Shown piece after piece: positions 54,359 through 62,432 of a DNA stretch of 64,000 nt. The notes beneath the pieces were generated by a model. That model was not told the DNA's origin. It was given only the letters and a program-made list of their open reading frames with translations, and made no database searches. Source of the DNA: Gemmatimonadales bacterium. GTDB lineage: Bacteria; Gemmatimonadota; Gemmatimonadetes; Gemmatimonadales; GWC2-71-9. The first letter of the stretch is position 1. Every line of letters begins with the position of its first letter. The position numbers and the translations under genes are program-made. Location: assembly GCA_019637315.1 (NCBI GenBank), contig JAHBVU010000014.1, positions 34,720 to 98,719 on the forward strand, read 5' to 3'.

Positions 54359-55579
54359 ATGTGGAAGAAGGTCGTCAAGATTGCGATCGTCGTGCTGGCA
54401 CTCGTCGTCGTGGCCCTCGGCCTCTACGTCCGCCGAATGATGCCAAGGTTTCCCGAGCAGCTGTTCGTGCAGCCGAGCGGGCCCTATGCGGTGGGCACTC
54501 GGGAGTATTCCTGGACCGATTCGAGTCGTGCTGAGCCGTACACCAAAGATCCGTCAGACCATCGCCGAGTCGTGGTGCAGGTCTGGTACCCCGCGGTGCC
54601 GGGGGGAGCGGACACCGCGCGATACCTGCTGCGGCCGGATGAGTTCGCGAGCCGGTCGGGTGGTCGTGCCGCCAGCAAGTCGAAGACCCACGCCGTGCTG
54701 AATGCGCCGGTGGCCGAGTCGGGCGGAGCATTTCCGGTTCTGGTCTACAATCACGGCGGTGCCTGGACCCGCTGGAGCGCCACCTTCACGACCCAGTGGC
54801 TCGCCAGCTACGGATATGCTGTCGTCTCGATCGAGCACTTCGGCTTCAATCAGACCGTCAAGTATCCTGACGGCACCCCGTTCGCGCCCGATACGCTGAC
54901 GATGCCGAAGGAAACCGGCGATGGCCGCGCCGATGCGCTCGCTTCCTGGGCATTCCTGGACGACCCGGTCTTTCCGATCTGGGTGGCCGATGCGCGTTTC
55001 GTGCTCGATCAGATCGAAGGGCTGGCCCGTGACCCGGGCCCCTTCCAGGGACGGCTCGACCTCGATCGGATCGGAGCGTTCGGTTGGTCCTTCGGAGGGG
55101 CCACCGCGGTCCAGCTCACCGCCGACGACCCGCGGGTCAAGGCCGCGGTCGATCATGACGGACAGCTCTTCGGCGCTGTGCGCGAGCGGGGAACCACCCG
55201 TCCCATCATGCAGCTGCACAACGCCACGGACTACGAGAAACTCTATCCGGAAAAGCAGCGCCCGGCGGTTCGCGAGCTGATGGCCATGACGGCTGCCTGG
55301 GACAGCACCACGCGTGAGCTGTCGTCGGGCGACTGGTACAACGTCACGATTGCCGGCACCGACCACGGCGATTTTTCGGACCTGGCGCTCTTCTACAAGC
55401 GGTCCAAGGAACGGATCGATGCCCGAAGGGCCCATGAGATCATCAATGCCTACACGCTCGCGTTCTTCGACCAGTACCTCAGAGGTCAGCCCTCGACGCT
55501 GCTCAGCGAGGAACCGTCGCCGTTCTCGGAGGCGACCTTCCGGGCCCGGATCCGGACGCCCGTCCCGGCGGCCCCGTGA
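54359..55579 (+). CDS. PAF-acetylhydrolase-like alpha/beta hydrolase
   Basis: A 406-residue alpha/beta hydrolase anchored by an N-terminal helix (VVKIAIVVLALVVVALGLYV). The nucleophile is Ser244 in FGWSFGGAT, with Asp266 (VDHDG) and His336 (GTDHGDFS) completing a plausible triad. VQVWYPA and PVLVYNHGGAW at about 73 and 126 match the platelet-activating-factor acetylhydrolase/dienelactone hydrolase group. It would act on esters or lipids at the outer face of the inner membrane. It is 23 bp after UbiA and its stop overlaps the acylase start (GTGA), so it is read with an N-terminal-nucleophile acylase. Confidence 0.88.
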   Translation: MWKKVVKIAIVVLALVVVALGLYVRRMMPRFPEQLFVQPSGPYAVGTREYSWTDSSRAEPYTKDPSDHRRVVVQVWYPAVPGGADTARYLLRPDEFASRSGGRAASKSKTHAVLNAPVAESGGAFPVLVYNHGGAWTRWSATFTTQWLASYGYAVVSIEHFGFNQTVKYPDGTPFAPDTLTMPKETGDGRADALASWAFLDDPVFPIWVADARFVLDQIEGLARDPGPFQGRLDLDRIGAFGWSFGGATAVQLTADDPRVKAAVDHDGQLFGAVRERGTTRPIMQLHNATDYEKLYPEKQRPAVRELMAMTAAWDSTTRELSSGDWYNVTIAGTDHGDFSDLALFYKRSKERIDARRAHEIINAYTLAFFDQYLRGQPSTLLSEEPSPFSEATFRARIRTPVPAAP

Positions 55580-57843
55580 ACGGCCGGCCAGGCATCATCC
55601 GGGTCCGTGGCGGCGCCGGGCCGAATCGACTCGCAGCCACGGCGGCGCGGCTCGCCAGGGTGTCGGTGCTGGTTGGTGCGCTTGCCGTACTGGTGCCTGC
55701 TCAGATAGCGTGGGGGCAGGCGGGTCAGGCCACGATCTACCGTGACACCTGGGGCGTTCCCCACATCTACGCCGACCGCGAAGATGAGGGATATTACGCC
55801 TTCGGGTATGTGGCCGCCGAGGACGAAGGCGAGTTTCTCGGCCGAATCGTGTTGGCGGCGCGGGGTACCGCGGCCGCGGCGTTCGGTCCCGAGATGGTCG
55901 AGTCGGACTATACCTCGCGACTCTGGCGCCATCATGCCGAAGCCCGCGTCGGCCTGACCCGTCTGAGCCCTGAGCTCCGGCGCAACTACGAACGGTGGGC
56001 CCAAGGGTTCAATCGGTACGTAGCCGACCACCGCGCCGCCGTGCCTGCCTGGATGCCGACCGTAACGGCAACCGACCTGGTGGCCGTGTCGCGCTGGCTC
56101 TTGTGGCTGGCCTACCAGGCCGGCGATGGCCTCGCCAAATGCCGGGCCTCAGGCGTGCAGCTCTCGGCAGCTGCGGAGGACGGGCTCGCGAATCGGGCGG
56201 TGGCGGCGTCCAACGAGTGGGTCCTGGCCCCCTGGCGTACGGCCGGAGGCAACACCATCGTGCTGAGCGATCCGCATGGTGAGGTGGACGGCCAGTTCGT
56301 CTTCGAGGTCCGGCTCCATGCCGGGCGGCTCTCGTTTGCCGGGTTCACCGTGGCGGCAATGCCGTTGCTGGTGCAGACACGGCGGGTGTCCTGGGGCATG
56401 ACCACCGGCGCACCCAGTGTCGCCGATTGCTACGAAGTGACGCTCGAGCCTGGTCGCACTGATCGGTACCGCAGCGACGGTGCGCTCCAACGGCTGATCG
56501 AGGAGCCAGTACGGATCGAGGTTCAGGGCGCCGGGCCGGTCCGACGGACCCTGACCTACACTCGGCACAACGGCATCCTTTCGCCGGTGGTGGGGCGGAA
56601 GGACGGCAAGGTCTGGGTCGTCAGCACCAGCTATATGGACCGCGCTGGTGACTTCGACGAGGAAGTGTACCGGATGGTGCTCGCACGCAACGTCGCCGAG
56701 CTCAAGGAGGCGATGCGGTTGCAGGGCATGTTCCCGCAGAACGTGATGGCGGGTGACGTCGATGGCGCGACCTTCTACGTGCGCGCCGGGCGGACTCCGC
56801 GCCGACCCTCGGGCGTCAACTGGCGACGTGCGCTCGACGGCAACACCGCGCGCACCGCCTGGCTCGGGATTCATCCGTTCGAAGATCTCGTTCAGATCGA
56901 GAACCCCTCGACTGGCTACATGCAGAACAACAACATCGGGCCCGATCGGATGTTCGAGGGAAGCCCGATGACGCCGGATCGCTACCCCGACTACATCTAC
57001 AACGACCGGGAGGGACGCACCAATTCGCGCGGCCGTCGGGCCGTCGAGGTGCTCTCGAGCGCGGTCCGGTTTACGGTGGATGACGCGATCGAGTTGGCGC
57101 TCGATGAGAAATGGATCGACACCGAGCAGTGGCGGGAGGCGCTCAGGCGGAGCGTCGCGGCCGATCCGGATCGGCTCCGTCGCCTCTCACCGGCAGCTCG
57201 GCAACTGGCCGATGGGTTGCTCCGCTTCGACGGTCACGCGCGGGCCGAATCGAAGGCGGCGCTCGGCTACTGGTACTGGCGAACCACTTTGCTCGAGCAG
57301 GCTGGTGCAGCCGGTACCCGCGCGGTGCTCGAGGCGGGCGGCCGGCCGGATCAACCGCTCGAGCCTGGCGTCGCGGACCGGGTGGTCGACGCGCTCGAGG
57401 GCGCCGTGGCGCGGATGGCCAAGGAAGGGCGCACCGATGCGCGGCTCGGCGACGTGTTTCGGATCGGTCGGCCGGGTTCACCGTCGTATCCGCTGGGCGG
57501 GGTGGCACTTGCTACGGACGACCGCCGTCACTGCGAAAGCCTCGCGTCCTGGGATCTGCTCTGCGTGCACACCCAGCGCGCGTTCACGGCGGTGGCTCCG
57601 GATTCGAGCGGTCACCGGATGGCGCAGATCGGCTCGCGGCTGCTCCGGCTGACCGTCTTCAGCGATCCGATCCAGTCGTTCACACTGCACAACTTCGGTC
57701 AGACCTCGCGCGCGGGCTCGCCGCATCGCGATGATCAGGCACAGCTCACCAGTGAGCGCCGCCTCAAGCCGGTGCTGTTCGAGAAAGCCGAGTTGCTGCC
57801 GCACGTCACCTCACAGATCACGCTCGACGTTCCGCTCCCCTGA
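55576..57843 (+). CDS. Penicillin acylase-family Ntn amidohydrolase
   Basis: An exported N-terminal-nucleophile hydrolase of 755 residues that is autocatalytically cut into alpha and beta chains. A signal segment (VLVGALAVLVPAQIAWGQ) precedes the alpha chain. The predicted cleavage is before Ser212 in AASNEWVLAPWRTAGGN, where Ser212 becomes the beta-chain N-terminal nucleophile. YRDTWGVPHIYADREDEGYYAFGY near residue 56 and NTIVLSDPH after the nucleophile are family signatures. Substrates range from beta-lactams to acyl-homoserine lactones and N-acyl peptides; nothing here fixes it. The start is a GTG overlapping the hydrolase stop. Confidence 0.93.
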   Translation: MNGRPGIIRVRGGAGPNRLAATAARLARVSVLVGALAVLVPAQIAWGQAGQATIYRDTWGVPHIYADREDEGYYAFGYVAAEDEGEFLGRIVLAARGTAAAAFGPEMVESDYTSRLWRHHAEARVGLTRLSPELRRNYERWAQGFNRYVADHRAAVPAWMPTVTATDLVAVSRWLLWLAYQAGDGLAKCRASGVQLSAAAEDGLANRAVAASNEWVLAPWRTAGGNTIVLSDPHGEVDGQFVFEVRLHAGRLSFAGFTVAAMPLLVQTRRVSWGMTTGAPSVADCYEVTLEPGRTDRYRSDGALQRLIEEPVRIEVQGAGPVRRTLTYTRHNGILSPVVGRKDGKVWVVSTSYMDRAGDFDEEVYRMVLARNVAELKEAMRLQGMFPQNVMAGDVDGATFYVRAGRTPRRPSGVNWRRALDGNTARTAWLGIHPFEDLVQIENPSTGYMQNNNIGPDRMFEGSPMTPDRYPDYIYNDREGRTNSRGRRAVEVLSSAVRFTVDDAIELALDEKWIDTEQWREALRRSVAADPDRLRRLSPAARQLADGLLRFDGHARAESKAALGYWYWRTTLLEQAGAAGTRAVLEAGGRPDQPLEPGVADRVVDALEGAVARMAKEGRTDARLGDVFRIGRPGSPSYPLGGVALATDDRRHCESLASWDLLCVHTQRAFTAVAPDSSGHRMAQIGSRLLRLTVFSDPIQSFTLHNFGQTSRAGSPHRDDQAQLTSERRLKPVLFEKAELLPHVTSQITLDVPLP

Positions 57844-57871
57844 CGACGGCCCCTTCTGGAGATTCGAGCCG

Positions 57872-60800
57872 ATGCGATGCCGCCCCCCGCTCGTTGTCGC
57901 GCTTCTCGCCTTCCTGGCTGGTCCGACTGCAGCCCAGCGTGCCAGCGACTGGTCGGTTACTCAAGCCCGGGGCACGACCAGAGTCATTGACTTCACCGTC
58001 GATCAGGGCACCTATCTCTCCGTCGATCTCGCGCCGGATGGCCAATGGCTCGTCTTCGACCTGCTGGGCCACATCTATCGCCTGCCGGTAACGGGCGGTA
58101 CGGCGGAGAACCTGACCGCAGCAAGCGGTATCGCCCTCAACTATCACCCGCGAATCTCGCCCGATGGTCGTGAGATCGCGTTCGTGTCCGACCGGGGCGG
58201 TCAGGACAACCTCTGGGTCATGGGAGCGGACGGTTCGAATCCTCGGCAGCTCTTTGCCGACGACGACTCACGTGCCGCCGAGCCGGCGTGGACGCCTGAC
58301 GGGCAGGCGATTCTGATCTCCCGGAAGATGAAGTCGCCGGCGGGATTCTATCGCACCAACGACGAGATCTGGAGCTTTCCACGCGCGGGCGGACCCGGGA
58401 CGGCGCTGGTCAAGCTGCCTCCATCGGCGTCGTCGGTGCCCGCCCGCGCCGGCTACTGGGCAGGCCAGGATCGGGCGCAGTGGCCCTCGATGTCGCCCGA
58501 CGGCCGCTACCTCTACTTCCATTCGTCGCTGTTTTCAGGGGCCGATCGCCGGCTCCGCAGGCTCGAGGTCCGCTCGGGTCGAATCGACGACCTCACCGAA
58601 ACCAAGGATCGGTACCTGACCTGCTGCGGCCGGACCACCTACCCGGCTCGGCTCGGTGAGATTGCGCCGGAAGTCTCGCCCGACGGCCGCTGGCTCGCGT
58701 ATGCCCGGAAGATTCCCGGCGCGCGCACTTCCTATCGCGGGCATCAGTATATCGGTCGGACGGCGCTCTGGCTCCGCGATCTCGAAACCGGAGTCGATCG
58801 CGTCATCATGGACCCGATCACGGGCGATGCCATGGACCTCCACCCGGCGTGGGACCACCGGGTGCTGCCTGGCTACTCCTGGGCCCGGGACGGCAAATCG
58901 ATCGTGATTACCCAGGGGGGCCGGATCCGACGGCTCTGGATCGAATCGGGTCGAGTCGAAACGATTCCGTTCGAGGCCCGGGTCCGCCGGGAGATTTCGG
59001 AAATGGCCCGCCACCAGGGCGCGATCGACGACCGGGTCTTTCGACCCCGGGCCATCCGCTGGCCCGCGTCCTCGCCCGACGGTGGCCAGCTCGTCTTCGA
59101 GGCGGCGGGCCGGCTCTGGCTGCGGAGCTTGCCAGATGGCGCCATGGCGCCGCTGCTGGAGCCCGGACCCGGCGGATTCGAGTTGACGCCCGACTGGACG
59201 CCCGACGGTGGTACCGTGCTCTTCACCACCTGGAGCGACGACGAGGGTGGTGCGGTCTGGAGGGTGCGGCCCGGCGGAACGCCGGAGCGGATTACCCGGC
59301 TAGCGGGGCGGTATCTCTACCCTCGTGCTGCCGCTGACGGGCAGAGCATCGTGGTCAATCGATGGTCGCCGGCACTCAAATACCTTCCGAACGCCGCCGG
59401 CTGGGAGCTGGTAACGATCGATGGATCTGGCGCTGTGACGGTGGTCCGTGGACCGGGGCCGTTGGACGCGGCTGCCAATACCGCGGGTCTCACATACCGG
59501 GTCCACGGCACGACACTGGTGGCGACTCGGGCGTCGACGCAGGACCCGTGGGTGCACCCGGTCGTGGCCGGTGCGGTCGCTACCGTGGCGCCGTCACCCG
59601 ATGGCCGCTGGCTCGCCATTCGGCAGAAGCACGATGTCTACCTCGCGCCGCTACCTGCGGTGGCCGTGGGAGATTCCTTGACCGTCAGCCTCGCAGACGG
59701 TGCGCCCGCGCTCCGCCGGTTGACCCGTCACGGCGGCATGTTTCCCCGGTGGCGCAACGCGACCACGCTCGAACTGGTCAGCGCCAACACCTACCTGAGC
59801 TATGATGTTGTCCGCCAGCGAGTCGATTCGATACCGCTCGACTTCGAGATTCCGAGGGATCACGGCCTCGGCACGGTGGCGCTCACCGGCGCCCGGATCA
59901 TCACGCTCGACAACCGGCGGGTCATCGAGCGAGGCACTGTCGTCGTCCGCGACGGCAGGATTGCCTGTGTGGGCGTCTGCCCGCTGACCGGGGTAACCGA
60001 TCGGATCGATGTGACCGGCAAGACGATCATGCCTGGCTGGGTCGATGTCCATGCGCACCATACCAACGACGAGGTCGACGGCATGATCCCCGAGCGGCGC
60101 GCCTCGTCGGCCCGCTATCTGGCCTGGGGGGTCACGACGACGCACGATCCGGCCACCGCAGAGCAGGTCAGTTTCCCGCTGTCGGAATTGATCGAGGCTG
60201 GTCGCGTGGTGGGGCCTCGAACGTACTCGACCGGTGTCCCGCTCACTTGCAGCGATTTCGACGACTTGCGTGAGATCGATAGCTACCAGGAAGCGCTCGA
60301 TCATGTTCGCCGACACGCCAAGCTCGGCACGCTCTCGATCAAGGACTATCGCCAGTGTACCCGGGTCCAGCGCCAGATGCTGGCGGAGGCTGCCAGGTCC
60401 GCAGGTGTCACCATCACGTCCGAGGGATCCGACCCGCTGTACATTCTCGGCCTGATCATGAACGGCAGTACCGGGTGGGAGCATCCGATCCAGTATCACC
60501 CGCTCTACGCCGACTACACCCGGTTCCTGGGCCTGGCCGGGGCCCACTACTCGGCTCAGCTCTTCATTTCGGATTACCCGCACGGCGCGGCCATCGACTA
60601 CTGGCTCGGCCAGGAGGACCTCTGGGGCAATCCGAAAGTCCGGGAGTGGACCCCGTGGCCGGAGCTGGCGCTGCGCCGAGGGTTGACCAGCAAGCCCCTC
60701 TCCGAGTTCATCTTCCCGATCCTGGCGGAGGGCGCCGCCGACATCAAACGCGCCGGTGGCCGCCTGGCCGTAGGCGCGCACGGTGAGCAGGATGGGCTTG

Positions 60801-61156
60801 GTACGCACTGGGAAGTCTGGAGCTACGCGCAGGCGCTGTCGCCGATGGAGGCGCTCGAAGCGGCGAGCCTCGACGGGGCGCATTTCCTCGGCCTGGAGCG
60901 GGACCTCGGATCGATCGTGCCCGGCAAGCTCGCCGACCTCGTGGTGCTCGACGCGAACCCGCTGACCGACATTCGCAAGACCACCGAGATCCGCTACGTC
61001 ATGAAGGCCGGCCGGCTCTACCAGGCGCGGACCATGGCCGAGGTCTGGCCGAGACAGCGGGCATACGGTCGAAAACCGTGGGACCAGGCCGAGATGCACC
61101 GTACTGATATCCGCGCGGATGATTACTGGGACCGACCGGCTGCTCGACTGCGGTAA
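57872..61156 (+). CDS. TolB-propeller amidohydrolase (metal-dependent)
   Basis: A large exported enzyme of 1,094 residues. ATG 57872 has GGAG upstream and a signal peptide ending AGPTAAQR. Residues 30-640 form a beta-propeller of WD40-like/TolB repeats (YLSVDLAPDGQWLVFD, ISPDGREIAFVSDRGGQDNLWV, SPDGRYLYFHSS, DWTPDGGTVLF). From about 690 there is an amidohydrolase barrel: GWVDVHAHHTNDE (HxH metal ligands near 726), GVTTTHDP, the KDYRQ lysine region, a VGAHGEQDGLGTH metal His and ASLDGAHFLGLERDLGSI at the end. The combination is common in Gemmatimonadota and related phyla and is thought to hydrolyse peptides or cyclic amides outside the cytoplasm. Confidence 0.92.
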   Translation: MRCRPPLVVALLAFLAGPTAAQRASDWSVTQARGTTRVIDFTVDQGTYLSVDLAPDGQWLVFDLLGHIYRLPVTGGTAENLTAASGIALNYHPRISPDGREIAFVSDRGGQDNLWVMGADGSNPRQLFADDDSRAAEPAWTPDGQAILISRKMKSPAGFYRTNDEIWSFPRAGGPGTALVKLPPSASSVPARAGYWAGQDRAQWPSMSPDGRYLYFHSSLFSGADRRLRRLEVRSGRIDDLTETKDRYLTCCGRTTYPARLGEIAPEVSPDGRWLAYARKIPGARTSYRGHQYIGRTALWLRDLETGVDRVIMDPITGDAMDLHPAWDHRVLPGYSWARDGKSIVITQGGRIRRLWIESGRVETIPFEARVRREISEMARHQGAIDDRVFRPRAIRWPASSPDGGQLVFEAAGRLWLRSLPDGAMAPLLEPGPGGFELTPDWTPDGGTVLFTTWSDDEGGAVWRVRPGGTPERITRLAGRYLYPRAAADGQSIVVNRWSPALKYLPNAAGWELVTIDGSGAVTVVRGPGPLDAAANTAGLTYRVHGTTLVATRASTQDPWVHPVVAGAVATVAPSPDGRWLAIRQKHDVYLAPLPAVAVGDSLTVSLADGAPALRRLTRHGGMFPRWRNATTLELVSANTYLSYDVVRQRVDSIPLDFEIPRDHGLGTVALTGARIITLDNRRVIERGTVVVRDGRIACVGVCPLTGVTDRIDVTGKTIMPGWVDVHAHHTNDEVDGMIPERRASSARYLAWGVTTTHDPATAEQVSFPLSELIEAGRVVGPRTYSTGVPLTCSDFDDLREIDSYQEALDHVRRHAKLGTLSIKDYRQCTRVQRQMLAEAARSAGVTITSEGSDPLYILGLIMNGSTGWEHPIQYHPLYADYTRFLGLAGAHYSAQLFISDYPHGAAIDYWLGQEDLWGNPKVREWTPWPELALRRGLTSKPLSEFIFPILAEGAADIKRAGGRLAVGAHGEQDGLGTHWEVWSYAQALSPMEALEAASLDGAHFLGLERDLGSIVPGKLADLVVLDANPLTDIRKTTEIRYVMKAGRLYQARTMAEVWPRQRAYGRKPWDQAEMHRTDIRADDYWDRPAARLR

Positions 61157-61172
61157 CGCTTAGATTGCGACG

Positions 61173-61331
61173 ATGACCCCTCGGATCACTGACAAGGGCC
61201 GGCCCGGCCCCGTCCCGGCGACGAAACGGCCGGATCGACCCGGCGCGCCCTCCCGCCCGTCGCGACCGGCCCCGGTCGGGCCGCCGAAGCATCCCGTGCG
61301 CACCCCCACGCCCAACCGGCGGGGCCGCTGA
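61173..61331 (+). CDS. Possible 52-residue Pro/Arg-rich peptide coupled to ubiX
   Basis: An ATG at 61173 opens a 52-codon frame ending in a TGA that shares its last base with the ubiX start (TGATG). The predicted peptide is very basic and about one-third proline (repeats such as RPSRPAPVGPPKHP), disordered, with no signal or membrane segment. No strong ribosome-binding site precedes it. It could be a real leader or nucleic-acid-binding peptide that couples ubiX translation, or chance reading of GC-rich DNA. It fills the only gap between the amidohydrolase and ubiX. Confidence 0.35.
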   Translation: MTPRITDKGRPGPVPATKRPDRPGAPSRPSRPAPVGPPKHPVRTPTPNRRGR

Positions 61332-61915
61332 TGTCGAGCCCCCTGGTGGTGGCGATCACGGGCGCCTCGGGCGCGCCGTACGCCGTGCGTATTCTGGACG
61401 CGCTGGCACGGCACAGGGTGCCCGTCTGGCTCATCGTCTCCGGCCATGGCTGGCGCCTGCTCGAAACCGAGGCCGGCCTTGCCGACATCGATGCACTCCG
61501 CAGCGCCACCGGCGGCGACTGGAGCAGCATTACCCTCTTCGACGATGGCGATCGCGGCGCCAAGCCGGCGTCGGGTTCGCAGCGGACGGCGGGCATGCTG
61601 ATCTGCCCCTGCTCGATGGGCACGGTTGCGGCGGTGGCACACGGCACCAGCCGCTCGCTGGTCGAGCGGGCCGCCGATGTCACGCTCAAGGAAGGGCGCA
61701 AGCTGGTGCTGGTGCCGCGAGAGACGCCATGGTCGCTGGTGCACCTTCGAAACCTGACGGCAGCTGCGGAGGCAGGCGCGACGATTCTTCCGGCGGCGCC
61801 CGGTTTCTACCATCGACCGACCACGGTGGCGGAGCTGGTCGACTTCGTGGCGCAGCGTGTGCTTGATCAGTTCAATCTCGATCTGACCGGCGCGCCGCGC
61901 TGGCAGGAGGAATAG
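61331..61915 (+). CDS. ubiX: Flavin prenyltransferase UbiX (MqnM-like)
   Basis: Makes prenylated FMN from FMN and dimethylallyl phosphate, the cofactor used by UbiD-type decarboxylases such as the one at 51946. The 194-residue length is normal. Motifs are VAITGASGAPYAVRIL at 6-21 (FMN-binding), CPCSMGTVAAVAHG near 90-105, LVPRETPWSLVHLRNL and ATILPAAPGFYH. The start is the ATG at 61331, overlapping the TGA of a possible small peptide. The YfcE-like gene begins one base after its stop. Confidence 0.96.
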   Translation: MSSPLVVAITGASGAPYAVRILDALARHRVPVWLIVSGHGWRLLETEAGLADIDALRSATGGDWSSITLFDDGDRGAKPASGSQRTAGMLICPCSMGTVAAVAHGTSRSLVERAADVTLKEGRKLVLVPRETPWSLVHLRNLTAAAEAGATILPAAPGFYHRPTTVAELVDFVAQRVLDQFNLDLTGAPRWQEE

Positions 61916-61916
61916 G

Positions 61917-62411
61917 ATGCGGCTCGGCATCATTTCCGACACCCACGGCATGCTGCGGCCGGAGGTGTTCGACGTCTTCAAAGAAGTCGATTTGATTCTG
62001 CACGCCGGCGACATCGGCCCACCGGAGCTGCTCACCGAGCTGGAGGCGATTGCTCCGGTGCTGGCTGTCTGGGGCAACACGGATGATTTCGACATCCGCG
62101 CCCGGGTGCCCGAGGTAGTCGCGACCGAGATCGACGGGTTTCGCTTCGTGATCGTACATGGGCATCAGCTCGATCGTCGGCCGACGCCCGAGGGCTTGCA
62201 CCAGGCATACCCCGACGCCGAGGTCATCATTTTCGGGCACACGCATCTGCCTCTGCTGACGACGGTCGACATGGTCGTGACCGTGATGAATCCCGGTGGG
62301 GCGGGGGCGCGGCGACACGATCTGCCCGCGTCGGTCGGGATCATGGAGTTGGAGGCGGGGATTCCGCCGCGGGCCCGCCTGGTTCCTCTCACCGCTGCAG
62401 ACGAGGACTGA
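61917..62411 (+). CDS. YfcE-family metallophosphoesterase
   Basis: A 164-residue binuclear metal phosphodiesterase of the YfcE/MJ0936 group. All metal motifs are present: ISDTHG (DxH) at 6-11, HAGDIG, WGNTDD, VHGHQ and FGHTHLP. The family acts on artificial and unidentified phosphodiesters; physiological substrate unknown. It starts one base after ubiX, so it is co-transcribed with the quinone genes, although no functional link is evident. Confidence 0.93.
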   Translation: MRLGIISDTHGMLRPEVFDVFKEVDLILHAGDIGPPELLTELEAIAPVLAVWGNTDDFDIRARVPEVVATEIDGFRFVIVHGHQLDRRPTPEGLHQAYPDAEVIIFGHTHLPLLTTVDMVVTVMNPGGAGARRHDLPASVGIMELEAGIPPRARLVPLTAADED

Positions 62412-62432
62412 CCGGCACCGGAGAGGATCCGA

